Position numbers and translations under genes: made by a program. This document shows, piece by piece, positions 28,040-38,244 of a DNA stretch of 64,000 nt (position 1 is the stretch's first letter; every line of letters begins with the position of its first letter). The notes below the pieces were generated by a model that did no database searches, had not been told where the DNA came from, and saw nothing but the letters and a program-made list of their open reading frames with translations. Source of the DNA: Dysgonomonas sp. 511. Lineage in GTDB: Bacteria; Bacteroidota; Bacteroidia; Bacteroidales; Dysgonomonadaceae. Location of the stretch: NCBI RefSeq assembly GCF_010501105.1, contig NZ_QVMQ01000009.1, forward strand, positions 84,269 to 148,268. Reading direction: 5' to 3'.

Positions 28040-30670
28040 CTACTTGCTCAGATTAGCTATACTCTCCTTTATAGTCTTTATCTTGCTTTCGGCATCCGCT
28101 TGTTTCTTGCGTTCGTTTTCTACGATCTCAGGCTTGGCATTGGCCACAAACTTCTCGTTGCTTAGCTTCTTCGCTACCGATTTTAAGAAGCCTTCGAGGT
28201 AGATAAGTTCTTCGTTGAGCTTCTTCAATTCTGCCTCAATATCAATGTTATTGCCCAATGGAACGGAGAACTCGGTTGTACCTACAAGAAACGAAGCTGC
28301 TGTCGCATCCTTTTCGCTCACGGATTTAATCTCCGATAGGTTTGCCATCTTGGCAATGACGCTATCGAATGCATTGTTGTATTCACCGATAACATCGAGC
28401 CCTAGCTGCTCCTTGTTAGGAATATTCTTTTGCAGGCGTATTGTGCGTACTCCGGCAATAGTCTCTTTCACTTTCTCGAAGGCATCGAGCAAACTGCTAT
28501 CAAATGTTATATCTTTTGGCATTGCCGATATCATAATGCTTTCACCGTCTTTCCTTTCGGTCAGTGCCTGCCATAGTTCTTCGGTGATGAACGGCATAAA
28601 CGGATGAAGCAAACGAAGCAACGAATCGAAGAAGCCAAGTGTAGCTTCGTAGGTTTTCCTGTCTATCGGCTGTTGGTAAGCAGGTTTCACCATCTCAAGA
28701 TACCACGACGAAAACTCGTCCCAGAAAAGCTTATATACTGCCATCAGGGCTTCCGACAGACGGTATTTGCCAAACAAGTCGTCCATTTCACCGAGTGTCT
28801 TAGCCAATACGTTTTCGAACCAGTCGATAGCTATCTTTGCCGATTCGGGTTGCGCTATACTGTCGCTTACTTCCCAGCCTTTCACCAAGCGGAAAGCATT
28901 CCATATCTTGTTATTGAAATTACGTCCCTGTTCGCAAAGCCCTTCGTCGAATGGCAAGTCGTTTCCGGCAGGCGAAGTCAACAGCATACCCATACGCACG
29001 CCGTCTGCACCATATTTCTCCATCAGTTCGATAGGGTCGGGCGAGTTGCCGAGCGATTTCGACATCTTGCGTCCCTGCTTGTCGCGTACAATACCTGTGA
29101 AATATACATTGTGGAAACAAGCCTCGCCACGGTATTCATATCCCGCCATAATCATGCGCGCCACCCAGAAGAATATGATTTCAGGGGCAGTCACCAGGTC
29201 GTTGGTAGGATAGTAATAGCTGATATCTTCGTTGTCTGGGTTATTGATGCCATCGAAAACAGAGATAGGCCATAGCCACGATGAAAACCATGTGTCGAGG
29301 CAATCTTCATCCTGACGGAGATCTTCCATCTTGAGATTGGGATTTATCTTATGTGCTTCTTCCAATGCTTTCTCAGGCGTTTCACCTACTACAAATCCAC
29401 CTTCCGGCAGATAATATGCAGGTATTTGATGTCCCCACCATAGCTGGCGGCTGATATTCCAGTCCTTGATATTTTCCATCCAGTGACGGTACATGTTTTT
29501 GAACTTGGCAGGATGGAACTTTATAGTATCGCTTTCTACTGCATCGAGCGCAGGCTTTGCCAGATTCTCCATTTTGAGGAACCATTGCATCGACAGTTTC
29601 GGCTCGATAGGTACATGTGTACGCTCCGAATAACCTACACTGTTGGTATAAGCTTCTACTTTTTCGAGCAATCCCAGTTCATCGAGGTCTTTCTCTATCT
29701 TCTTACGCACTTCGAAACGATCCATTCCTGCATATTGCAGTCCATGCTCGTTGAGTGTGCCATCGTCGTTGAGTATATCAATTCCTTCGAGGTTGTGCTT
29801 CTGCCCCAGCATATAGTCGTTTACATCGTGGGCAGGGGTCACTTTCAGGAATCCCGTACCAAATTCCATATCCACATATTCGTCTTCTATGATAGGCACT
29901 ACGCGGTTGGCGATAGGCACTATCACCTTCTTGCCTTTCATATGAGCTGTTTTCGGATCGTTAGGATTGATACATACGGCTATATCGCCAAAGATGGTTT
30001 CGGGTCGGGTAGTGGCAACTACAATGTATGTACTCCCCCCTTGGGGGGTCGGGGGGGCTATTTCATACCTTACATAATACAGCTTTCCGTGTTCTTCCTT
30101 ATGGATAACCTCTTCGTCCGATACTGCGGTCTTTGCAGCAGGATCCCAATTGACCATACGGATGCCGCGATAGATAAGCCCCTTGTTGTATAAATCGACA
30201 AAAACCTTGATAACGCTTTCGGAACGCTTCTCGTCCATCGTGAAACAGGTACGATCCCAGTCGCACGAAGCACCTAGTTTTTTTAGCTGTTCGAGGATGA
30301 TGCCGCCATGCTTGTGAGTCCAGTCCCAAGCATGCTTGAGAAACTCCTCGCGGGTAAGGTCGTTCTTGTTGATACCTTCGGAAGCAAGCTTTGCCACAAC
30401 TTTTGCTTCGGTGGCGATAGAAGCGTGGTCGGTGCCGGGAACCCAGCAGGCATTCTTGCCTTGCATACGGGCGCGGCGTACAAGTATATCCTGTATAGTG
30501 TTGTTGAGCATATGTCCCATGTGCAGGACGCCGGTGACGTTTGGCGGCGGGATCACGATTGTATAAGGTTCGCGACTATCGGGCTCGGAGTGAAAGAATT
30601 TCTTTTCGAGCCAGTATTTGTACCATTTGTCCTCTACTTCGGCAGGATTGTACTTACTTGCAATTTCCAT
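28040..30670 (-). CDS. valS: Valyl-tRNA synthetase
   Basis: 876 residues, full length. The class Ia signatures are HMGH at residues 50-53 and KMSKS at 535-539. The editing domain has the [12 protein letters not shown] segment, and the C-terminus is the coiled-coil arm that binds tRNA. One oddity: just before VATTRPET the chain reads [11 protein letters not shown], encoded by a GC-rich palindrome that belongs to a repeat family found in intergenic DNA elsewhere in the window. It looks like an in-frame insertion tolerated at the edge of the editing domain. Single gene, convergent with the esterase. Confidence 0.96.
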   Translation of the reverse strand: MEIASKYNPAEVEDKWYKYWLEKKFFHSEPDSREPYTIVIPPPNVTGVLHMGHMLNNTIQDILVRRARMQGKNACWVPGTDHASIATEAKVVAKLASEGINKNDLTREEFLKHAWDWTHKHGGIILEQLKKLGASCDWDRTCFTMDEKRSESVIKVFVDLYNKGLIYRGIRMVNWDPAAKTAVSDEEVIHKEEHGKLYYVRYEIAPPTPQGGSTYIVVATTRPETIFGDIAVCINPNDPKTAHMKGKKVIVPIANRVVPIIEDEYVDMEFGTGFLKVTPAHDVNDYMLGQKHNLEGIDILNDDGTLNEHGLQYAGMDRFEVRKKIEKDLDELGLLEKVEAYTNSVGYSERTHVPIEPKLSMQWFLKMENLAKPALDAVESDTIKFHPAKFKNMYRHWMENIKDWNISRQLWWGHQIPAYYLPEGGFVVGETPEKALEEAHKINPNLKMEDLRQDEDCLDTWFSSWLWPISVFDGINNPDNEDISYYYPTNDLVTAPEIIFFWVARMIMAGYEYRGEACFHNVYFTGIVRDKQGRKMSKSLGNSPDPIELMEKYGADGVRMGMLLTSPAGNDLPFDEGLCEQGRNFNNKIWNAFRLVKGWEVSDSIAQPESAKIAIDWFENVLAKTLGEMDDLFGKYRLSEALMAVYKLFWDEFSSWYLEMVKPAYQQPIDRKTYEATLGFFDSLLRLLHPFMPFITEELWQALTERKDGESIMISAMPKDITFDSSLLDAFEKVKETIAGVRTIRLQKNIPNKEQLGLDVIGEYNNAFDSVIAKMANLSEIKSVSEKDATAASFLVGTTEFSVPLGNNIDIEAELKKLNEELIYLEGFLKSVAKKLSNEKFVANAKPEIVENERKKQADAESKIKTIKESIANLSK
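30032..30059. repeat. GC-rich palindromic repeat inside valS
   Basis: ACTCCCCCCTTGGGGGGTC, followed by a run of G, resembles the intergenic module at 42.5 kb and 49.9 kb (AGCCCCCTAATCCCCC and TTGGGGGACT). It encodes the Pro/Gly-rich [10 protein letters not shown] stretch of ValS in frame. Confidence 0.7.
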
Positions 30671-30800
30671 ATTAATAGTTCATTATCGTTTTTGAGGGAA
30701 CAAAAATACGAAATAGTTTTCTATTTGCTCCTGTTTATTAATACGCTCGTGCAAAATTCTATTGTATAGCCAGGCTATTTAGTTAAAAAGTAACTCTTTT

Positions 30801-30919
30801 TCAGTTATCAGTCAACAATATCTTTAGATACAAGTAAACAAGATACGAGACACGAGTTCATATTTTATCAAGAACCAACTCGTTTACTCGTCTACTGGTA
30901 CCTTGTATCTCTCTAAAAG
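30801..30919. repeat. Single copy of the 143 bp interspersed repeat
   Basis: From a TCAGTTATCAGTCAACAATA start through ATCTTTAGATACAAG, CCAACTCGTTTACTCGTCTA and CTTGTATCTC, this matches one unit of the arrays at 49.6 kb in the same orientation. It fills the centre of the 477-base gap between divergent valS and ygiQ. I see nothing else in that gap; the flanks are AT-rich. Confidence 0.82.
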
Positions 30920-31147
30920 GGGGTGCTGTTAAGTTCTGGTTATAGGGGCTTATAATAGATAAATAGAAAATAATTATTTATAAAAATGATAACCCAATAA
31001 CTTTTATAAAAACAGAGTGAATCCCCCATTTTAACACATCCCCACCCTTCTCCATCACAAAAAAGCATTACTAATACACTGAAAACGTTAATAATAAAAT
31101 AAAAGGAAAAACAAACCACAGAAAAAACAATAACTTTACAGCCAGTT

Positions 31148-33004
31148 ATGAAAGAATACCGACTGACCGACTGGCTGCCGACCACCAAAAAAGAGGTGGA
31201 ACTCAGGAGATGGGACGAACTGGATGTAATCCTTTTCTCCGGCGATGCCTATATAGACCATCCATCGTTTGGCGCTGCCGTAATAGGACGCCTGCTCGAA
31301 AAAGAAGGGCTGCGGGTAGCCATCGTGCCACAACCAAACTGGCGCGACGACCTGCGCGACTTCAAGAAACTGGGCAAACCCCGCCTGTTTTTCGGCGTAA
31401 GTGCAGGAGCAATGGACTCGATGATCAACCATTACACTGCCAACAAGCGCAAGCGTTCCGACGATGCCTATACCCCCGACGGAAGGGCAGATATGCGTCC
31501 CGACAGGACATCGGTAGTATATAGCAACATACTCAAAGACCTGTTTCCCAATGTGCCCATCGTTTTGGGAGGCATAGAAGCATCGTTGCGCAGGGTGACG
31601 CACTACGACTATTGGGACGACAAACTGCATAAATCGATACTCGCCGACTCGCAAGCCGACATACTGATATACGGTATGGGCGAGCAGCCATTAAAAAAGC
31701 TCGTTGCGGAGCTAAAATCGGGCAAAACCGTATCGCAGCTAACAGATATACCCCAAACCTCCTTTTTGTCCGAAAAAACGCAAATAAATGCATATTCCGG
31801 CAACAAAGAAGACATCATACTACACTCGCACGAAGAATGCCTTGCCGACAAGCTGAAACAAGCCCGCAATTTCAGGATAATAGAAGAGCAGTCGAATATG
31901 GCAAACGCAGCAAGGATTATACAGCACTGCGACGACAAGGCAGTTGTAATCAATCCTCCCTACCCTCCCATGTCGGAACAGGAGATAGACGCATCGTTCG
32001 ACCTGCCATACACCCGCCTGCCGCACCCAAAATACAAGAACAAAACGATTCCGGCATTCGAAATGATAAAATTCTCGGTAAATATGCACCGGGGATGTTT
32101 CGGAGGATGCGCCTTCTGTACCATATCGGCGCATCAGGGCAAGTTTATAGCTTCGCGGTCGAAAACGTCGATACTCAAAGAAGTGAAACAAATAGCAGAT
32201 ATGCCGGGCTTCAAAGGCTACCTGAGCGACCTCGGCGGCCCTTCGGCAAATATGTATAAGATGCAGGGGAAAGATCAGGATGTATGCAGCAAATGCAAAC
32301 GCCCGTCGTGCATCCACCCAAAAATCTGCAAAAACCTGAATACAGACCACACACCATTGCTCGACATCTATAAAGCAGTAGATGCACTGCCCGCAATAAA
32401 AAAATCGTTTATCGGCAGTGGGGTGCGCTACGATATGCTCCTGCACAGAAGCGACGACGAAAAAATAAACAAATCGGCAAACCAATATACTAAAGAGCTG
32501 ATAAAGAACCATGTATCGGGCAGATTGAAGGTCGCTCCGGAGCATACATCCGACAGGGTACTGAATTATATGCGGAAACCAAGCTTCGACCAGTTCTATA
32601 CATTCAAGAAGATATTCGACAAAATAAATAAGGAAGAGGCTATAAATCAACAACTTATACCCTATTTCATATCATCGCATCCGGGATGCAAAGAAGAAGA
32701 TATGGCAGAACTGGCTTCAACTACCAAGCCATTAGGGTTTAAACTGGAGCAAATACAAGACTTCACCCCTTCGCCCATGACGCTCGCCACCGAGATGTAT
32801 TATACCGGTTACCACCCCTATACACTGGAAAAAGTATATACAGCACGAACTAAAGAACAAAAACTGGCTCAGAGGCAATACTTCTTCTGGTACGACAGGG
32901 AATACAAAAACCAGATTATAAAATCGTTGAACAAAATAAACCGTAAAGACCTGATAAAAAAGCTTTATCCGGACAACAGCAATATAAAACCAAAACGAAA
33001 ATAA
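31148..33004 (+). CDS. YgiQ-family radical SAM protein (UPF0313)
   Basis: 618 residues. The radical SAM cluster motif is CxxxCxxC at Cys317, Cys321 and Cys324, in HRGCFGGCAFCTISAHQG. The N-terminal region has the LRRWDELDVILFSGDAYIDH-type B12-binding-like domain common to YgiQ, and the C-terminal part carries YTARTKEQKLAQRQYFFW. A further Cys-rich segment lies at about 377-395 (CSKCKRPSCIHPKIC). The reaction carried out by YgiQ proteins is not established. The tlpA-like gene begins 27 bases downstream. Confidence 0.92.
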   Translation: MKEYRLTDWLPTTKKEVELRRWDELDVILFSGDAYIDHPSFGAAVIGRLLEKEGLRVAIVPQPNWRDDLRDFKKLGKPRLFFGVSAGAMDSMINHYTANKRKRSDDAYTPDGRADMRPDRTSVVYSNILKDLFPNVPIVLGGIEASLRRVTHYDYWDDKLHKSILADSQADILIYGMGEQPLKKLVAELKSGKTVSQLTDIPQTSFLSEKTQINAYSGNKEDIILHSHEECLADKLKQARNFRIIEEQSNMANAARIIQHCDDKAVVINPPYPPMSEQEIDASFDLPYTRLPHPKYKNKTIPAFEMIKFSVNMHRGCFGGCAFCTISAHQGKFIASRSKTSILKEVKQIADMPGFKGYLSDLGGPSANMYKMQGKDQDVCSKCKRPSCIHPKICKNLNTDHTPLLDIYKAVDALPAIKKSFIGSGVRYDMLLHRSDDEKINKSANQYTKELIKNHVSGRLKVAPEHTSDRVLNYMRKPSFDQFYTFKKIFDKINKEEAINQQLIPYFISSHPGCKEEDMAELASTTKPLGFKLEQIQDFTPSPMTLATEMYYTGYHPYTLEKVYTARTKEQKLAQRQYFFWYDREYKNQIIKSLNKINRKDLIKKLYPDNSNIKPKRK

Positions 33005-33031
33005 TAGTCAAACCCTAGTTACTCAAAATCA

Positions 33032-33541
33032 ATGAAACATTTGTTTATTACTATCGGCTTCCTGATGCTATCCATCACGGTGGCGGCACAAAACGAAAAT
33101 GGAGATATCATCGTTGAAAACGACAATATGCCAGCTTTCAGGCTATCATCGTCCGTTTACGGAAATATAGACTCCGAAGACTTAAAAGGCAAAGTAATAC
33201 TCATAAATATTTTTACAACATGGTGCAGGCCATGCCAGGTAAAACTAGCCGAAGTAGAAAAAAGCCTTTACCCTAAATTCAAAGATAACCCCGATTTCAT
33301 CATGTTGAGTGTAGGGCGCGAACATACCGACGAAGAATTGGCAAAATACAATAAAACAAAGAACTTTCCCTTCCCACTCTATCCTGACCCGAACAGAGCA
33401 TTCACCGGAAAATTTGCTACCCAAAGCATACCCCGCTCATACCTGATAGATAAAAACGGAAAAGTAATAATGACTACTACCGGTTATACAAAAGCCGAAC
33501 ATAAGCAACTGATAAAATCAATAGAAAAAAGCCTGAAATAA
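33032..33541 (+). CDS. TlpA/ResA-like thioredoxin-fold protein
   Basis: 169 residues with an N-terminal signal peptide cleaved after VAAQ. The thioredoxin fold follows, with the redox motif WCRPC at residues 64-68 (Cys65 and Cys68). VILINIFTTWC and the cis-proline region IPRSYLID complete the family pattern. It should act in the periplasm as a thiol-disulfide reductase. The substrate is unknown. It follows ygiQ closely and is probably co-transcribed with it. Confidence 0.88.
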   Translation: MKHLFITIGFLMLSITVAAQNENGDIIVENDNMPAFRLSSSVYGNIDSEDLKGKVILINIFTTWCRPCQVKLAEVEKSLYPKFKDNPDFIMLSVGREHTDEELAKYNKTKNFPFPLYPDPNRAFTGKFATQSIPRSYLIDKNGKVIMTTTGYTKAEHKQLIKSIEKSLK

Positions 33542-33679
33542 AAAAACCGGACGTTTGTGCCAATTCGATCCAATCAGCCATCTAAACAAGTAAGCCCAAC
33601 AGACTCTTAACAAACAGTAAAAACTTAGATTTTGAATACTATAAAAAACAAGTAAATACAACTTAAAAAGAAAAATATT

Positions 33680-33687
33680 TACCTTTG
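33680..33687 (+). promoter_or_regulatory. -7 box upstream of mnmG
   Basis: TACCTTTG matches TAnnTTTG, 40 bases before the mnmG start. No clear TTTG -33 element is visible at 19 bases upstream. Confidence 0.55.
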
Positions 33688-33727
33688 TATAAGAATAGTA
33701 ATGATAACAAACTTTTTCCAGTAAAAT

Positions 33728-35602
33728 ATGAACTTCAACTATGATGTGCTAGTAGTCGGCGCAGGCCATGCAGGGTGTGAAGCCGCCACTGCTGCTGCTA
33801 ATATGGGATCGAAAACTCTATTGATAACAATGGACATGAACAAGATTGCCCAGATGAGTTGCAACCCGGCAGTTGGAGGAATAGCAAAAGGACAAATCGT
33901 GAGGGAAATAGATGCCCTCGGCGGACAAATGGGAATAGTTTCGGATATGACAGCTATTCAGTTCCGGATGCTCAACCGATCGAAAGGCCCGGCAGTATGG
34001 AGCCCACGGGTGCAAAGCGACAGGGCGCAGTTTATTATAAAATGGCGCGAAATAGTCGAAAACACCGACAATCTTTTCATTTGGCAAGACACAGTTACAT
34101 CGCTTATCATAAAAGATAAAACCGTAGCAGGCGTAAAAACTTCGCTTGGCGTAGAGTTTTTGGCCAAGTCGGTTGTGCTTACCAACGGCACATTCCTGAA
34201 CGGGCTGATGCACATCGGTAAAACCCAGATAGAAGGCGGACGCGTTTCCGAACCTTCGTCATCGGGCATAACAGAACAACTGAAAGAATTGGGCTTCACT
34301 ACCGACAGGATGAAGACAGGTACACCGGTAAGAATAGACGGTAGAAGCGTCGATTTCTCCCTAATGGAAGAACAAAAAGGAGACGACGATTTTCATAAAT
34401 TTTCGTATCTCGACTTCAAGCCCCGCCCATTGGAACAGCTTAGTTGCTGGATATGCTACACCAACGAAGAAGTGCACAAGACATTGAGCGATGGATTAGA
34501 AGACTCACCTCTATACAACGGACAAATAAAAAGCATAGGCCCACGATATTGCCCAAGCATAGAAACCAAGATAGTAACATTTGCAGACAAAACCGCACAC
34601 CAATTATTCCTCGAACCGGAAGGAGTGAACACACAGGAATATTACCTGAATGGATTCTCATCCTCCCTCCCACTCCACACACAAATCGAGGCATTACAAA
34701 AAGTGCCGGCTTTTCGCAACATACATATCTACCGTCCGGGTTATGCAATAGAATACGATTTCTTCGACCCCACCCAACTCTACCATACTTTGGAAACAAA
34801 GATAGTAAGCAACCTGTTTTTCGCAGGACAAATAAACGGCACAACCGGATACGAAGAAGCCGGAGGACAAGGGCTCATAGCAGGAATCAACGCACACCTG
34901 AAAGCCCACGGTGGAAACGAATTTACAATAAAAAGAGATGAGGCATATATAGGAGTCTTGATAGACGACCTTGTAACCAAAGGTGTGGATGAACCCTACC
35001 GTATGTTTACATCGCGAGCCGAATACAGGATACTACTCAGGCAAGACGATGCAGATATGCGCCTGACAGAAAAAGCATACAACACAGGGTTGGCAAAACA
35101 GGAAAGGATAGATTTGCTAAACGAGAAGAAAAAAGAAATAGACCGGATCATTGGGTTTACATCGAATTACTCGCTCAAGCCGGAATACATAAACCCCGTT
35201 TTAGAATCTTTCGGCACAAGCCCGTTGAAGCAAAAAGCAAAATTAAAAGACATAATTACCCGTCCTCAAATAGATATAAAAAACATAGCAGAACATATAC
35301 CTGCATTCAAAGAAGAACTAGAAAAGACGCCCAACAGAAAAGAAGAAATAATAGAGGCAGCAGAAATACGCATAAAGTACGATGGGTACATCAAAAGAGA
35401 ACAATTGATAGCAGATAAGATAACCAGACTCGAAAACATACGAATAAAAGATAAATTCGATTACAATAGCATACTATCTTTATCGACAGAAGCCCGGCAA
35501 AAATTAGAAAAAATAAACCCAGAAACCATCGCCCAAGCGAGCAGAATACCAGGGATATCACCCAACGACATATCCGTATTATTAGTTCTTTTAGGGCGAT
35601 AA
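33728..35602 (+). CDS. mnmG: tRNA U34 carboxymethylaminomethyl-modifying enzyme MnmG (GidA)
   Basis: 624 residues, complete. With MnmE it adds the carboxymethylaminomethyl group to U34 of several tRNAs, using FAD, NADH and methylene-THF. The FAD-binding glycine motif is GAGHAGCEA at 11-19. Other family signatures are MSCNPAVGGIAKGQIVREID, VVLTNGTFLNGLMHIG, RPGYAIEYDF and the GQINGTTGYEEAGGQG segment. The C-terminal helical domain mediates MnmE and tRNA contact. mnmG is often close to the chromosomal origin in bacteria, and here three parS sites follow directly. Confidence 0.97.
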   Translation: MNFNYDVLVVGAGHAGCEAATAAANMGSKTLLITMDMNKIAQMSCNPAVGGIAKGQIVREIDALGGQMGIVSDMTAIQFRMLNRSKGPAVWSPRVQSDRAQFIIKWREIVENTDNLFIWQDTVTSLIIKDKTVAGVKTSLGVEFLAKSVVLTNGTFLNGLMHIGKTQIEGGRVSEPSSSGITEQLKELGFTTDRMKTGTPVRIDGRSVDFSLMEEQKGDDDFHKFSYLDFKPRPLEQLSCWICYTNEEVHKTLSDGLEDSPLYNGQIKSIGPRYCPSIETKIVTFADKTAHQLFLEPEGVNTQEYYLNGFSSSLPLHTQIEALQKVPAFRNIHIYRPGYAIEYDFFDPTQLYHTLETKIVSNLFFAGQINGTTGYEEAGGQGLIAGINAHLKAHGGNEFTIKRDEAYIGVLIDDLVTKGVDEPYRMFTSRAEYRILLRQDDADMRLTEKAYNTGLAKQERIDLLNEKKKEIDRIIGFTSNYSLKPEYINPVLESFGTSPLKQKAKLKDIITRPQIDIKNIAEHIPAFKEELEKTPNRKEEIIEAAEIRIKYDGYIKREQLIADKITRLENIRIKDKFDYNSILSLSTEARQKLEKINPETIAQASRIPGISPNDISVLLVLLGR

Positions 35603-35609
35603 AACCGAA

Positions 35610-35715
35610 AGTTTCACGTGGAACATAAACGACAAAACAAACAAAAAGACCGAAAGTTTCACGTGGAACACAAACAGTAAAACGAAGTAAAAACAGCAAT
35701 GTTTCACGTGAAACA
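35610..35715. other. Array of three parS centromere sites, 45 bp period
   Basis: Sites at 35610-35625 and 35655-35670 both read AGTTTCACGTGGAACA. The third, at 35700-35715, reads TGTTTCACGTGAAACA, the perfect ParB-binding parS palindrome. Site starts are exactly 45 bases apart. They lie between mnmG and apt, the third only 15 bases before the apt start codon. ParB (Spo0J) nucleates on such sites and loads SMC near the origin. No parA or parB gene is in the window. Confidence 0.92.
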
Positions 35716-35730
35716 TATAAACAAACAGAG

Positions 35731-36276
35731 ATGAAAACAGCCCTAGCCAACCTGGAAAAACTTAAAAATGGAGTTAGGAATATCCCCGATTTTCCCATCA
35801 AGGGAATCCAATTTAAGGACGTAACTACACTTTTTAAGTCGACCGAACTACTTGCAATAGCAAGCAAAACCCTAACCGACGAGTATAGAGGATTAGGTAT
35901 AACCAAAGTGATAGGAATAGAATCGCGAGGTTTTATTATGGCCCCCATCCTGGCACTAAACTTACAAGCCGGATTTATACCCATTAGGAAAGAAGGGAAA
36001 TTGCCTGCCGATGTTTACGAAGAAGAGTATGAAAAAGAGTACGGGAAAGACAAAATACAAATACACAAAGATGCTCTAACATCCGAAGATATCATACTAA
36101 TTCACGACGACCTATTGGCCACAGGCGGAACAATGCATGCTGCATACAACTTGATAAACAGGATAGGAGTGAAGAAAATATACATCAACTTCTTAATAGA
36201 ACTAGAAGACTTGAAGGGGAGGGAAATATTCCCGAAAGATACTGATATTAGATCGTTGATCAAATATTCTATCTAA
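35731..36276 (+). CDS. apt: Adenine phosphoribosyltransferase
   Basis: 181 residues, full length. It salvages adenine to AMP with PRPP. The PRPP-binding loop is ILIHDDLLATGGTM, and the N-terminal IPDFPIKGIQFKDVT segment and GIESRGFIMAPILA are family signatures. Its start codon lies 15 bases after a parS site, so ParB spreading may overlap its promoter. uvrC follows 78 bases downstream. Confidence 0.95.
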   Translation: MKTALANLEKLKNGVRNIPDFPIKGIQFKDVTTLFKSTELLAIASKTLTDEYRGLGITKVIGIESRGFIMAPILALNLQAGFIPIRKEGKLPADVYEEEYEKEYGKDKIQIHKDALTSEDIILIHDDLLATGGTMHAAYNLINRIGVKKIYINFLIELEDLKGREIFPKDTDIRSLIKYSI

Positions 36277-36354
36277 GAAACAGAGAAAGGCTTCTTTCTA
36301 TTACACTTTACACAAGACACAAACTTAGTTTATTACACATAAAAGTTTAAGGAT

Positions 36355-38166
36355 ATGAATGAATATCTAAAAAATATCATTAGTAATATACCTGAAAAAC
36401 CAGGCTGTTATCAATACTTTGATGACAAAGGGATTATTATATATATCGGCAAAGCAAAAAACCTGAAGAAAAGAGTATCTTCATATTTTACAAAAACCCA
36501 TAGCGATAGCCCAAAAACAAGAATACTTGTCAATAAAATAAGGGATATAAAATACATTATTGTCGATTCGGAAGCCGATACGCTTTTGTTGGAAAACAAT
36601 CTGATAAAAAAACACCAACCCCGGTACAATGTATTGTTGAAAGATGACAAAACATACCCGTCGATTGTAATCAGAAATGAATATTACCCACGGGTAGAAC
36701 TGACGAGAAATATAGTACAGGATGGGTCGCAATACTTTGGGCCATATTCGGATGTGCCAAGTATAAAAAACCTCCTCAAGTTTATACACAAGCTATTCCC
36801 CGTACGCACCTGCTCTCTAAACTTAGCACCGGAGAAAATAAATGAAGGAAAATATAAAGTATGCCTCGAATATCATATAAAAAGATGTTCGGGGCCATGT
36901 GCAGGCCTTCAATCGCAGGAAGATTACAGTGAAAATATCAATTCGATAAAAGAGATATTGAAAGGTAATTCCAGCACCGTCAGCAACGAAATATACAAAC
37001 AAATGTTGGAATATTCCAACAAACAGGAATTTGAACAGGCAAATAAGCTAAAAGAAAAATTCTTGTTGGTAGAAAATTTCAAAAACAGGTCTACAGTCGT
37101 AAGCAGCATCAATTACAACATCGACGTGTATAGTTACGACGAAGATGAAGACGAAAACTTTATCTTCATCAATTATCTGAATATACACAATGGGGCTATC
37201 ATACAGGCCTATACTTTCGAATACAGAAAGAAAAATGAAGAAGAAAAAGAAGAGTTGCTCGCTCTTGGTATTTTAGAAATAAGACAAAAATTCGGATCGA
37301 CAGCCAAAGAAATCGTTGTCCCTTTCTACCCTGATATAACAATAGAGGGTGTAGAATTTACTATTCCGCAACGGGGAGACAAGAAAAAACTCCTACTGCT
37401 CTCTACTCAAAATGCAAAACAGTATAAACAAGACAGGATTAAGAAGATGGAGAGCCTCAATCCGGAGCAACGCAGTGTAAGGATCTTGAAAGAAATACAA
37501 AAAGACCTCAATCTCAAAGACCTGCCTGTACATATAGAATGTTTCGACAACTCGAACATACAAGGTAGCAATCCCGTATCAGCCTGCGTAGTTTTCAAAA
37601 TGGGAAAACCATCGAAAAGAGACTACCGCCACTTCAATGTGAAAACAGTGGAAGGGCCCGACGATTTTTCGACCATGCGCGAAGTTGTGTACAGAAGATA
37701 TCACAGGCTACTTGAAGAAAACACTCCCCTACCCCAACTCATAGTAATAGACGGAGGAAAAGGACAATTGAGTTCGGCATGCGAATCGCTGAAAGAATTA
37801 GGTATCTACGGCAAAGTAGCAATTATAGGCATAGCCAAACGTCTGGAAGAAATATATTATCCCGAAGATTCTATCCCATTGTATCTGGACAAAAATTCGG
37901 AATCGCTGAAAGTCATACAGCACTTGCGCGACGAAGCCCACCGATTTGGAATAACGTTTCACCGCAACCAGAGAAGCAAGAACCAGATAAAATCGGAACT
38001 AGACAACATCAAAGGAATAGGTGACGAAACAAAAAGGCTACTCTTCAAAGAATTTAGAAGTGTGAAAAGAATAAAGGAAGCTTCGGACGAGAGCATAGAA
38101 AAAATCGTCGGCAAATTTAAGACAAAATTAATACGGAACTATTTCGAAAATAAAACAGTAAAATAA
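36355..38166 (+). CDS. uvrC: Excinuclease ABC subunit C
   Basis: 603 residues. UvrC makes both incisions in nucleotide excision repair. The GIY-YIG nuclease domain fills about 12-95 (GCYQYFDDKGIIIYIGKAKNLKKRV), the UVR motif lies near 207-240, and the RNase H-like second nuclease has ECFDNSNIQGSNPVSACVVF and IVIDGGKGQLSSA. A helix-hairpin-helix (IKGIGDETKRLLFKEF) closes the chain. All expected domains are present. Confidence 0.97.
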   Translation: MNEYLKNIISNIPEKPGCYQYFDDKGIIIYIGKAKNLKKRVSSYFTKTHSDSPKTRILVNKIRDIKYIIVDSEADTLLLENNLIKKHQPRYNVLLKDDKTYPSIVIRNEYYPRVELTRNIVQDGSQYFGPYSDVPSIKNLLKFIHKLFPVRTCSLNLAPEKINEGKYKVCLEYHIKRCSGPCAGLQSQEDYSENINSIKEILKGNSSTVSNEIYKQMLEYSNKQEFEQANKLKEKFLLVENFKNRSTVVSSINYNIDVYSYDEDEDENFIFINYLNIHNGAIIQAYTFEYRKKNEEEKEELLALGILEIRQKFGSTAKEIVVPFYPDITIEGVEFTIPQRGDKKKLLLLSTQNAKQYKQDRIKKMESLNPEQRSVRILKEIQKDLNLKDLPVHIECFDNSNIQGSNPVSACVVFKMGKPSKRDYRHFNVKTVEGPDDFSTMREVVYRRYHRLLEENTPLPQLIVIDGGKGQLSSACESLKELGIYGKVAIIGIAKRLEEIYYPEDSIPLYLDKNSESLKVIQHLRDEAHRFGITFHRNQRSKNQIKSELDNIKGIGDETKRLLFKEFRSVKRIKEASDESIEKIVGKFKTKLIRNYFENKTVK

Positions 38167-38244
38167 ATTGCTAACTTTGTTCATTAATCATTCTCCGTTC
38201 GTAACGGACAAAAAAGATAGAAATATTTTCCTCAAAAAAGCCTA

